Source of the DNA: a virus
Length of the DNA stretch: 38,478 bases
Strand: one strand, 5' to 3'
IMG/VR virus record: IMGVR_UViG_3300042260_000401
Span: 1-38,478 of that record
Shown here: one piece after another, positions 33,401 through 38,478 of the stretch
Layout of the letters: every line of letters begins with the position of its first letter
Numbering within the stretch: position 1 is the stretch's first letter
Translations under genes and position numbers: made by a program
The notes under the pieces: model-generated
What the model saw: the letters and a program-made list of their open reading frames with translations, nothing else
What the model was told of the DNA's origin: nothing
Database searches by the model: none

Positions 33401-34822
33401 TTCATTTAGTCTAACAACTTCAATTCTCTTGTCAATGTCAGGACCAACATCGGATTTTGGTTCGATTAATCTTACAGATTCATTTACCAACGAGAATAGA
33501 TAAGGGTCTTCACTAATTAATCCTAAACCACCTTTATACCATAAATCACAAGTGTCAAACCAAGTATATCTTTCCCATACTAAGTCTAATTGTACCCAAT
33601 GTTCCTGTTGTAAAAACGCAGGATTTACCTGTTGACAAAAATCATATATCCCTTTAGGTGTACATAGATTATCGACAGTATACCCTGTTTGATATGTAAC
33701 TCCTGTAGTTGAGCAAGTTCCTGTGGTAACACAGTCGCCTGTAAATCTTAAAATCCTAACACCTATCTGAGGGTTATGTGGGTCTCCACAAAGTTTAAAC
33801 GCAATTGCGTTTGATAAATCATCTAACTTTGGGTCTTTATCGGGATTAATTATTTCAGGAGTTTCAAGACAACCGCATTCACAATCTATATTATGTGATA
33901 CAGACTCTTGGGTCGGTTGATAAACTTGAATACAGTTTGAATTGGTTATCGCAGTACTTGAACAAGCACAGGTTTTTAAACAAGTTAAACTTTCAGTAAC
34001 CCTTGTATATCCACTATCTGAAATAGGATTTCCGTCCGCTCTATGATAAAATTTATTTTCAGCTCTTGTTCCTAAATAAAAGAAAATATCTTTGTTATTA
34101 GGGTAGAAGTTGTTTAGCGTTGTTTGATATGATGGAGGAGTAAACTCATCTATAAATCTTGGTTTTAATAAAACCTCAACAGACCAACCTTTATTAACCC
34201 TTTCAGGGTATAAAGTATAATCATATCCGAATAACTTGTAGAAGCCCTGATAAAACCCACCATATAATTCGTGGTATACACCTATATTTGGTGAAATTTT
34301 AGACACAACGTTATATGAAATGTCTTTTTGTAATCCTGAAAAACGAATATTCGGACTTGCAGTATAACCTGTAACTTGGTGTAATTTTAATCGTCTATCA
34401 AAAGATAACCTATCAAATTTTTGACTATCCGATAACAACCCCTCTGTTGCGGTGATTGTCACCCCTGTCATTTGTTCAACCAAACCATTATCAATACCTG
34501 TTAACCCTATATCACAAATTGTTTGTGAACTATAACAACTTAAGTCATTATTGTTAGGATTATAGTAATTTGATGATATTAAATTGTTGAATGGGTTATA
34601 GGCGTTATAGTTTAACACAAATAATTCACTATTACTTGAGTTATCTAAATCAAAACTAAATGGTAACCTATTACCATCATCTTCGGCAATAAGTTTAGGA
34701 GAGAAAACTACCTCCTCTTTATAGTCTCTTTCATCCGAAGATAAGGAAAAATCCTGTATCTCGGACTTATTAAGAAGATACCACTTCTTAAAATTATACT
34801 GGTTTATATTTTGATAGGCCAT
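30497..34822 (-). CDS. 1441-residue adhesin/tail fibre with lectin-like domains and Thr- and Pro-Thr-rich linkers
   Basis: The domain order is: residues 1-625, a beta-rich N-terminal part with a concanavalin/LamG-like sandwich (GWSVEVLLKPRF, EHWVQLDLVWERY, GRIKVYVNGRIFHTF, FDGGISQFRMYAEPLSADEV); 626-678, five I-T6 decapeptides; 679-726, Pro-Thr repeats; 755-824, seven decapeptides of the type IPNxDxxY; 825-956, a beta domain; 957-987, Pro-Thr; 990-1205, a LamG domain (FTFEVWAYPTTTSNGTLISEW, WYNIVMTYDGTSLKQYINGV); 1210-1239, Pro-Thr; 1243-1441, an L-type lectin-like domain (FSLEWKSYIGGGTGADGYCIQW). Several Cys pairs occur in the first part (CTCACSS, CECGC). It likely mediates glycan binding during adsorption. 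A TATTTAT element lies 9 bases before the ATG. Confidence 0.85.
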   Translation of the reverse strand: MAYQNINQYNFKKWYLLNKSEIQDFSLSSDERDYKEEVVFSPKLIAEDDGNRLPFSFDLDNSSNSELFVLNYNAYNPFNNLISSNYYNPNNNDLSCYSSQTICDIGLTGIDNGLVEQMTGVTITATEGLLSDSQKFDRLSFDRRLKLHQVTGYTASPNIRFSGLQKDISYNVVSKISPNIGVYHELYGGFYQGFYKLFGYDYTLYPERVNKGWSVEVLLKPRFIDEFTPPSYQTTLNNFYPNNKDIFFYLGTRAENKFYHRADGNPISDSGYTRVTESLTCLKTCACSSTAITNSNCIQVYQPTQESVSHNIDCECGCLETPEIINPDKDPKLDDLSNAIAFKLCGDPHNPQIGVRILRFTGDCVTTGTCSTTGVTYQTGYTVDNLCTPKGIYDFCQQVNPAFLQQEHWVQLDLVWERYTWFDTCDLWYKGGLGLISEDPYLFSLVNESVRLIEPKSDVGPDIDKRIEVVRLNERWLIEKEYRKGRIKVYVNGRIFHTFEDIEEIIPRALDTEKERQVGVPYNVSWGGGTQGLHNNLTFTGCPESLSGLVYQQDPECLPNNILGGTSLSGLTTNILLEQNFAGSFDGGISQFRMYAEPLSADEVKHNFLLLKDKFELFDFDCPNCTVIIPITTTTTTINPITTTTTTINPITTTTTTINPITTTTTTIIPITTTTTTFYPTPTPTPTITPTVTPTVTPTPTPTITPTVTPTPTPTITPTVTPTPTPVQNCFLLQENGFYILQENGDRLIIQCNPIPGNDFSYLIIPDNDLNYLTIPNGDFSYTIIPNNDINYALIPNGDFSFKVIPSDDIIYNLIPNNDLGYEILSCTGKTFNLVVLPYQPPSNGNIIFPNFIAGEGATLDPNTFTLGGVYWNEIDRNGNSSYSYFENLQNPFVLTFTQGNRNAVYSGYSGAINYVEGMFFNESGEGGGQPQLTLVTPSIGNFNLSEPVCISYYNINVPEPTATPTPTATPTPTATPTPTPTPTQTPIPVNLIMDLDSTTGITVNNWIDNTVYGNDATISGGYSLDTYNGYQVVSFNGTSTFVFPNDGFATNLDSNGFTFEVWAYPTTTSNGTLISEWSGFPPTGWNDAQMSFVSGTINSGVFDPTSFTPTPYITGPLFSSNTWYNIVMTYDGTSLKQYINGVSTGTISGVKLNPGGTYLSLGRTDTANSYLGGASGYFQGYIGLWKIWDGPLTSSEILSNYNDYSPRYTLPTPTPTPTPTSTPTPTPTLTPTPTPTPSPNLDGFDYTDFSSISGLELVGPYVTQTSNEIYLTSPTVASTGNLYRSTSVRYDRDFSLEWKSYIGGGTGADGYCIQWTTTNNTNGSGGGGIGLITESSTINAIGFYTYTINSFRWFKNNVLQSTDSVSSGYFRQVLYFWADYTHSTQTLNLYFNTTNTKPGSPNKQYNGFAFDSTPYYIGFGAATGGAQDYHNIVSWKLTFV
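31105..31190 (-). repeat. Pro-Thr linker repeat (C-terminal)
   Basis: PTPTPT-type coding repeat of about 28 residues that separates the LamG domain from the terminal lectin-like domain. Confidence 0.8.
31860..31950 (-). repeat. Pro-Thr/Ala-Thr linker repeat (central)
   Basis: PTATPTPT-type coding repeat of about 30 residues directly before the LamG domain. Confidence 0.8.
32351..32560 (-). repeat. Seven decapeptide repeats of the type IPNxDxxYxx
   Basis: Seven 30-base units (210 bases exactly) encode I-P-N-N/G-D-F/I/L-x-Y-x-x. DNA identity between units is moderate while Ile-Pro, Asp and Tyr (Phe once) are kept. It follows the Pro-Thr linker. Confidence 0.85.
32645..32943 (-). repeat. Thr-rich decapeptides followed by Pro-Thr linker
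   Basis: Sense order: five decapeptides ITTTTTTINP or variants (about 32787-32943), then PTPTPTITPTVTP-type repeats (about 32645-32786). Thr codons are mixed. It separates the N-terminal lectin-like region from the rest of the adhesin. Confidence 0.85.
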
Positions 34823-34831
34823 AATTCTATG

Positions 34832-34838
34832 ATAAATA
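34832..34838 (-). promoter_or_regulatory. Candidate promoter element TATTTAT (adhesin)
   Basis: Sense-strand TATTTAT (GGTATTTATCAT) lies 9 bases before the adhesin ATG, one of a divergent pair. Confidence 0.45.
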
Positions 34839-34851
34839 CCTTGTATCGCAG

Positions 34852-34858
34852 TATTTAT
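34852..34858 (+). promoter_or_regulatory. Candidate promoter element TATTTAT (plus-strand cluster)
   Basis: Plus-strand TATTTAT (AGTATTTATATG) lies 14 bases before the ATG at 34873, 13 bases from the opposite-facing copy for the adhesin gene. Confidence 0.5.
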
Positions 34859-34872
34859 ATGTAAAAAGTAAA

Positions 34873-35730
34873 ATGATTCAAACGAATACAGAGTATTTTA
34901 TTACTCCATATTATTTCTACATTACGGAAAAAAGCGATAAAATATCGTTATACTATTCTATTGCGGATACTTTGGTAGAGTCCAGAAAGAAAGACGAAAA
35001 AATTGACTTCGATAAAAAAGATTTAGAAAAAGTTAAAAAAGGAATTTCTTCAATACTTAAAAACAAAAAAATAAAAACCAAAGGACAAATCAAAAAATAT
35101 TTTGAACCAATTTCAAAAGAAAAATCTGAAATTGAGGAATTGGTTGATTATGACGGAACAATGAATAATTCTAAATACCCACCGATTAATTGGGGGTTAA
35201 CTCAGAAAAATATTACCGATAAAATTGTACCAGCGACAAGAATGCCAGGTAACCCTGTTACTAGAGGTTATAGAAGATATTATGGAGAATCAACAACTGA
35301 AGATAGTAACATAGTAAATGAAGTTGATTATTCTGAAGCGTTTGGTTATGAGGAAACTAAAGATATGGACGGTAAAGAAACTTTCAATTATTTAGTTAAA
35401 AAAATGGGTATGGAACCTGATGATGCCAAAGAAAGAACAATTCAGTTTGGTAAAGACCCTTCAGGTAACAGAACAAAAAACGCACCTAAAAAGATTAGAA
35501 ATAAAAAAGGATTTATCGATAGAATGACTTTGTCTGAAATCCAAAGACAAAAGATGATTAAAGCTATTGATGAAATCTTATTGAATAAGAAAAATTCTGA
35601 CGGAGAATTAGGGGAGAAAGAAGATAAAGCATCTAAAATTATCAAGAAGAACGTCGACTCACTTAAAAAAATGGCGGAAAAAGAAGGTTTAACCATAAAC
35701 CAATTAATTAAAATGTTTAAGAGTGAATAA
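34873..35730 (+). CDS. Unknown phage protein, lysine-rich, first gene of plus-strand cluster
   Basis: The 285-residue product is Lys/Glu-rich. Residues 1-90 are helical and charged (an early FITPYYFYITEKSDKISLYYS segment, then KKDEKIDF and KGQIKKYFEPI). The middle, about 95-145, is a non-charged segment PPINWGLTQKNITDKIVPATRMPGNPVTRGYRRYYGE that looks like a conserved core. The C-terminal part holds KIRNKKGFIDRMTLSEIQRQKMIKAIDEILLNKK and a helix with KKMAEKEGLTINQLIKMFK. I do not recognise a family. The charged helical character would fit an internal head or scaffold-type protein, but this is inference. Confidence 0.6.
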   Translation: MIQTNTEYFITPYYFYITEKSDKISLYYSIADTLVESRKKDEKIDFDKKDLEKVKKGISSILKNKKIKTKGQIKKYFEPISKEKSEIEELVDYDGTMNNSKYPPINWGLTQKNITDKIVPATRMPGNPVTRGYRRYYGESTTEDSNIVNEVDYSEAFGYEETKDMDGKETFNYLVKKMGMEPDDAKERTIQFGKDPSGNRTKNAPKKIRNKKGFIDRMTLSEIQRQKMIKAIDEILLNKKNSDGELGEKEDKASKIIKKNVDSLKKMAEKEGLTINQLIKMFKSE

Positions 35731-36145
35731 AGATTTATATGGGAAAGATTATCAAATCCCCTCACATATTATAGACCATTTACAAAATCATTCTGGAAAT
35801 GAAACTATTGGTAATTTATTATCTAAAGGTAATATTTCTTATTCTTTGTTAAAAAAAATTAAACATAGAATTGAGAATGGTGAAAAGGATTCTTTGGGTG
35901 GTGATAAAATGTTAGGATGGGTCAATCAAACCCTAACTTCAGATAGAGGTTCTTTAGAAAATTCTAAAAACGCTAAAAAGGAAAGTGGATTATCAAATGC
36001 TTATAATAAAAGCCCTAAAGATAACGACCCTAAGGGTTTATCTAATTTAAATAGACCAAGTAAAAGTCATCATACACATAATGATGATATTAAAATAACC
36101 GAAAGTTTAAAACGAATAAACGAAATAATTTCAAAAATAATATAA
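35723..36145 (+). CDS. Unknown small phage protein (GTG start)
   Basis: The 140-residue frame starts with GTG at 35723, overlapping the stop of the previous gene in GTGAATAA, a usual translational-coupling overlap. The N-terminal 75 residues look like a folded helical domain (YQIPSHIIDHLQNHSG, SYSLLKKIKHRIENGEKDSLGGDKMLGWVNQTL); the rest is a low-complexity Lys/Asn/Ser-rich linker ending in a helix ESLKRINEIISKII. No known family is recognised. Operon position suggests a role shared with its neighbours. Confidence 0.6.
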   Translation: MNKDLYGKDYQIPSHIIDHLQNHSGNETIGNLLSKGNISYSLLKKIKHRIENGEKDSLGGDKMLGWVNQTLTSDRGSLENSKNAKKESGLSNAYNKSPKDNDPKGLSNLNRPSKSHHTHNDDIKITESLKRINEIISKII

Positions 36146-36147
36146 TT

Positions 36148-36438
36148 ATGTCACAACAAGAACCTATTGATTTGGCACAAACTGAAAAGAACTCATTAAC
36201 TGAGATTGCTGAACAGGAAAGAAAAAAACTTTTTCCTAAAAACAACTACAACTCAACGAATTCATATTCATCAACTAACCCTGACGCTTTGGCAACAGGA
36301 GATGAGCAAGGTAAAGGTACGGGTGGAGATTTAGATGTTTACAGTACTTTCGCAGGTAGTAGTGTTGATAACGTTGAAAGAAAAAGTGAAATCAAAATTA
36401 ACAAATTTAATTCATCAAAAACATATCCTGATTTTTAA
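36148..36438 (+). CDS. Unknown small, mostly disordered protein
   Basis: The 96-residue product begins two bases after the previous stop and ends in TAATG, its last base shared with the next start. It is hydrophilic, with a short helix (NSLTEIAEQERKKLF) and then Ser/Asn/Gly/Thr-rich sequence (SSTNPDALATGDEQGKGTGG). It ends with KINKFNSSKTYPDF. No function can be told from sequence; it could be a small virion or scaffold-associated protein. Confidence 0.55.
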   Translation: MSQQEPIDLAQTEKNSLTEIAEQERKKLFPKNNYNSTNSYSSTNPDALATGDEQGKGTGGDLDVYSTFAGSSVDNVERKSEIKINKFNSSKTYPDF

Positions 36439-36845
36439 TGAAACTATTAACCACATTTACTAAACTAATCACAGAAACCGCGTCTTACGAGGATTTAATC
36501 GATGCAATTAAACAACGAAAGGTTATGGTTATATACTACGATGGTGATGAACCAGGTGGTAGAGGACTTCGTGAAATCGAACCTGTTTGTATTGGGGTTA
36601 GTAAAGCGAATAATAAAGTAGTTAGAGCTTGGGATAAAGAAGGTTCTTCTCACACGGGTTATAAAGGAGAACAACCTTTACCAGGGTGGAGACTTTTTAG
36701 ACTTGATAAAATATTATCGTCAAAACCAACAGGAGAAGTTTACAATGAACCAAGACCTGGTTATAATTTTAACGGGGATAAAACTATGGCACAAGTTATT
36801 CTTAACGCCAAGTTTGATAATCCACCACAAGAAAACGTAGCATAA
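36438..36845 (+). CDS. Small WYL-domain-like protein
   Basis: The 135-residue protein has a WYL/Sm-like core at residues about 18-100: EDLIDAIKQRKVMVIYYDG, REIEPVCIGVSKANNKVVRAWDKEGSS, and LPGWRLFRLDKILS. WYL domains bind nucleic acids or nucleotides in transcription regulators and phage-defence proteins; here no helix-turn-helix is attached. The N-terminal MKLLTTFTKLITETA is short and basic. Start overlaps the previous stop by one base, and the next gene starts 1 base after its stop, so it is tightly coupled in the cluster. It could sense a small ligand or bind DNA; inferred. Confidence 0.6.
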   Translation: MKLLTTFTKLITETASYEDLIDAIKQRKVMVIYYDGDEPGGRGLREIEPVCIGVSKANNKVVRAWDKEGSSHTGYKGEQPLPGWRLFRLDKILSSKPTGEVYNEPRPGYNFNGDKTMAQVILNAKFDNPPQENVA

Positions 36846-36846
36846 T

Positions 36847-37419
36847 ATGAGTGATTTAATGCAAAAATTGGCGATTTCAAAAGCCATTATGGACAAACAT
36901 AACAATATTGGTAGAGGTGGCGTACCTCAAACAACTAATTATCAAACCCCTGTGGTTGAAAATTATGACGCACCTACCGCTAATTTTAACATACCTAGTG
37001 AATATATTTCTGAATCAAATATACCTACAACTCAATCTGCCGAAACCCCACCAAAAGACAGAATTTTAAATTCAAAATTACCTGACGAAATTAAAAGACT
37101 TATGATTGAAAATCCTATTCAATCTGTAAATCCGTTGTCCGCAAGTAATACTTCGGTGTTAAGCGACGAATTAGTTGAAAAGGCATCTAAATTAATGGGG
37201 ACTAACAGACCTAAACCACAAACTCAAATACAAGAAACTTCTTCTAAAACACCTACTAACCCTGATTTGAGAAAGATGATGAAGGAAGTTGTTCAAGAGG
37301 TGTTAAAGGAGAATGGTTTAATCATTGAGAGTGCTGAGAAGTCAGATGAGATTATGATGATTAAGGTCGGTAAACACCTATTTGAAGGTAAAATATCTAA
37401 GGTTAAAAAATTAAAATAA
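36847..37419 (+). CDS. Unknown phage protein with disordered N-terminus and conserved-looking C-terminus
   Basis: The 190-residue product starts with a short helix (MSDLMQKLAISKAIMDK), then Pro/Thr/Asn-rich disordered sequence up to about residue 75, a helix with LPDEIKRLMIENPIQ, another variable stretch, and a C-terminal part NPDLRKMMKEVVQEVLKENGLIIESAEKSDEIMMIKVGKHLFEGKISKVKKLK. The C-terminal part looks conserved and could bind a partner. It is the last gene of the coupled cluster that begins at 34873. A role in head or prohead assembly is possible, but nothing in the sequence proves this. Confidence 0.6.
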   Translation: MSDLMQKLAISKAIMDKHNNIGRGGVPQTTNYQTPVVENYDAPTANFNIPSEYISESNIPTTQSAETPPKDRILNSKLPDEIKRLMIENPIQSVNPLSASNTSVLSDELVEKASKLMGTNRPKPQTQIQETSSKTPTNPDLRKMMKEVVQEVLKENGLIIESAEKSDEIMMIKVGKHLFEGKISKVKKLK

Positions 37420-37467
37420 CTTTCTTTATTACCTTTTTTTTGTTATTCTTATGGAAAACATAATAGA

Positions 37468-38478
37468 ATGACAAAAATTAATGTATTAGTACTACCATCA
37501 GATAAAACAGGTGTAGGTAAGTTCAGGTCTGTCGACCCACACATCTTTTTACAAAAATTATATCCCGAAGATTTTCACGTAGATATCGATTATCAACCTA
37601 AAGTTGATGACTTGAATTATTGGAAAAAATATCAAATAGTTCATATTCATCGTACTGTTGGTCAAAACTACGATAACACCCCTATGCTTCTTAAAACATT
37701 AAACGATATGGGTATTATCACTATTGTAGATATTGACGATTATTGGATGCCAGGTCCCGAACATCCAATCTACGATTTAATTAAAAATCATAAAATTCAC
37801 GAAAAAATTGTAGCTAACTTAAAGGCAGCGAGATATGTCACAACAACAACTAGTTTATTCGCTAATGAAATTAGTAAAATAAATAAAAATGTTATTGTAT
37901 TACCAAACGCCATAGACCCAAAAGAACCTCAATTTAATGAACCTACATTAGAGTCTGACAAATTGAGATTTGGTTGGTTAGGAGGTTCTTCTCACTTACA
38001 CGATTTAAAATTAATCGAGGGTTCACTATCAAAATTTAATTCTGAAGATAGAAAGGACTTACAAATTTACTTATGTGGTTTTGACACTAGAGGGACTATT
38101 ACCGAAATTAATAGAGATACAGGGGAACAAAAACAAAGGCCTATTAGACCTGAGGAAACAGTTTGGAATAAATACGAACAAATTATGACCTCAAACCGTA
38201 CAGGTTTAAGTGAAGATTATATCAACTACCTTTTGAAATTTAAAGAAGAAGTTTACCCTAATGAACTTGAACAACCTTATGTTAGAGTTTGGACAAGACC
38301 TGTACAATCTTATGCGAAGAATTATTCAAAATTTGACGTATCTTTGGCGCCAATCAAAAACACAATGTTTAATAGAATGAAATCTCAATTAAAAGTTATT
38401 GAGGCGGGTTTTTATAAGAAAGCATTAATCGCATCTGAAATTGGCCCATACACATTAGACTTAAAACACGCATTAAAA
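37468..38478 (+). CDS. GT-B (GT4-like) glycosyltransferase, cut by window edge
   Basis: The frame opens with ATG at 37468 and runs 337 residues to the edge with no stop. An N-terminal Rossmann strand (INVLVLPSDKTGVGKFR) is followed by YQIVHIHRTVG, an acidic IVDIDDYWMPGPEHP near residue 88-100 and a VIVLPNAIDP motif, then the second-domain start LRFGWLGGSSHLHDL. The C-terminal part has FDVSLAPIKNTMFNRMKSQLKVIEAG, typical of GT4 donor-binding loops with the Glu of the E-x7-E type region. It should transfer a sugar from a nucleotide donor. The cluster before it ends 48 bases upstream and no clear TATTTAT precedes it. Together with the other two glycosyltransferase genes it suggests a phage glycosylation pathway. 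Confidence 0.85.
   Translation, partial: MTKINVLVLPSDKTGVGKFRSVDPHIFLQKLYPEDFHVDIDYQPKVDDLNYWKKYQIVHIHRTVGQNYDNTPMLLKTLNDMGIITIVDIDDYWMPGPEHPIYDLIKNHKIHEKIVANLKAARYVTTTTSLFANEISKINKNVIVLPNAIDPKEPQFNEPTLESDKLRFGWLGGSSHLHDLKLIEGSLSKFNSEDRKDLQIYLCGFDTRGTITEINRDTGEQKQRPIRPEETVWNKYEQIMTSNRTGLSEDYINYLLKFKEEVYPNELEQPYVRVWTRPVQSYAKNYSKFDVSLAPIKNTMFNRMKSQLKVIEAGFYKKALIASEIGPYTLDLKHALK

Noticed and set aside
26421-34822. Diversity-generating retroelement acting on the fibre or adhesin
   Set aside because: No reverse transcriptase gene and no paired variable/template repeat were seen in the window.

Overview
The window is part of the genome of a contractile-tailed (T4-like) bacteriophage. The main evidence is a run of virion genes that resemble T4 families: tail sheath (gp18), tail tube (gp19), gp26-type baseplate/tail-chaperone protein, a tape-measure-like protein, a neck protein (gp13), a probable sheath stabiliser (gp15), and a T4-type family B DNA polymerase (gp43). 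The sequence is AT-rich. Genes start without Shine-Dalgarno sequences, behind A/T-rich leaders, as is usual for Bacteroidetes and their phages, so a Bacteroidetes host (for example a flavobacterium) is my inference. No tRNA, integrase, transposase or CRISPR array was seen. The window is gene-dense and no stretch over 300 bases lacks a gene.

Layout. Positions 1-8344 (minus): a very large tail/baseplate protein with five 58-residue repeats and an OmpA-like peptidoglycan-binding domain (runs off the left edge), a tape-measure-like protein, a gp26-like protein with a short overlapping +1-frame ORF that may be reached by frameshifting, the tail tube, and a HAD-family phosphatase-like protein. 8394-11744 (minus): a tail sheath much longer than T4's, with a threonine-rich insert. 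11864-12034 (plus): a tiny ribbon-helix-helix gene behind a terminator-like hairpin. 12031-14136 (minus): sheath-stabiliser-like protein, zinc-ribbon protein and possible neck/connector protein. 14178-19112 (plus): SNF2-type helicase, an unusual superoxide dismutase fused to a nuclease-like domain, the gp13-like neck protein and a small beta-rich protein, ending at a strong bidirectional terminator. 19155-21866 (minus): DNA polymerase. 21961-34822 (minus): host-interaction and glycan block with a BppU-like small protein, a tandem glycosyltransferase plus propeller, a GT60-like glycosyltransferase, a collagen-like fibre, a small protein, a beta-rich protein and a 1441-residue lectin-like adhesin with Thr-rich and Pro-Thr linkers. 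34873-38478 (plus): five small or medium proteins (one WYL-like) and a GT-B glycosyltransferase cut by the right edge.

How it fits together: most genes build the tail and its adsorption apparatus; polymerase and helicase serve replication. Three glycosyltransferase genes lie beside proteins carrying long Thr, Pro-Thr and Gly-Thr-Ser tracts, so virion glycosylation is a reasonable hypothesis. A recurring sense-strand motif TATTTAT lies just upstream of most first genes of transcription units (often 14-15 bases before the ATG) and is a candidate phage promoter element. The most unusual items are the superoxide dismutase-nuclease fusion co-transcribed with a neck gene, the possible frameshifted tail chaperone, the Thr-rich sheath insert and the triple-domain glycosyltransferase.
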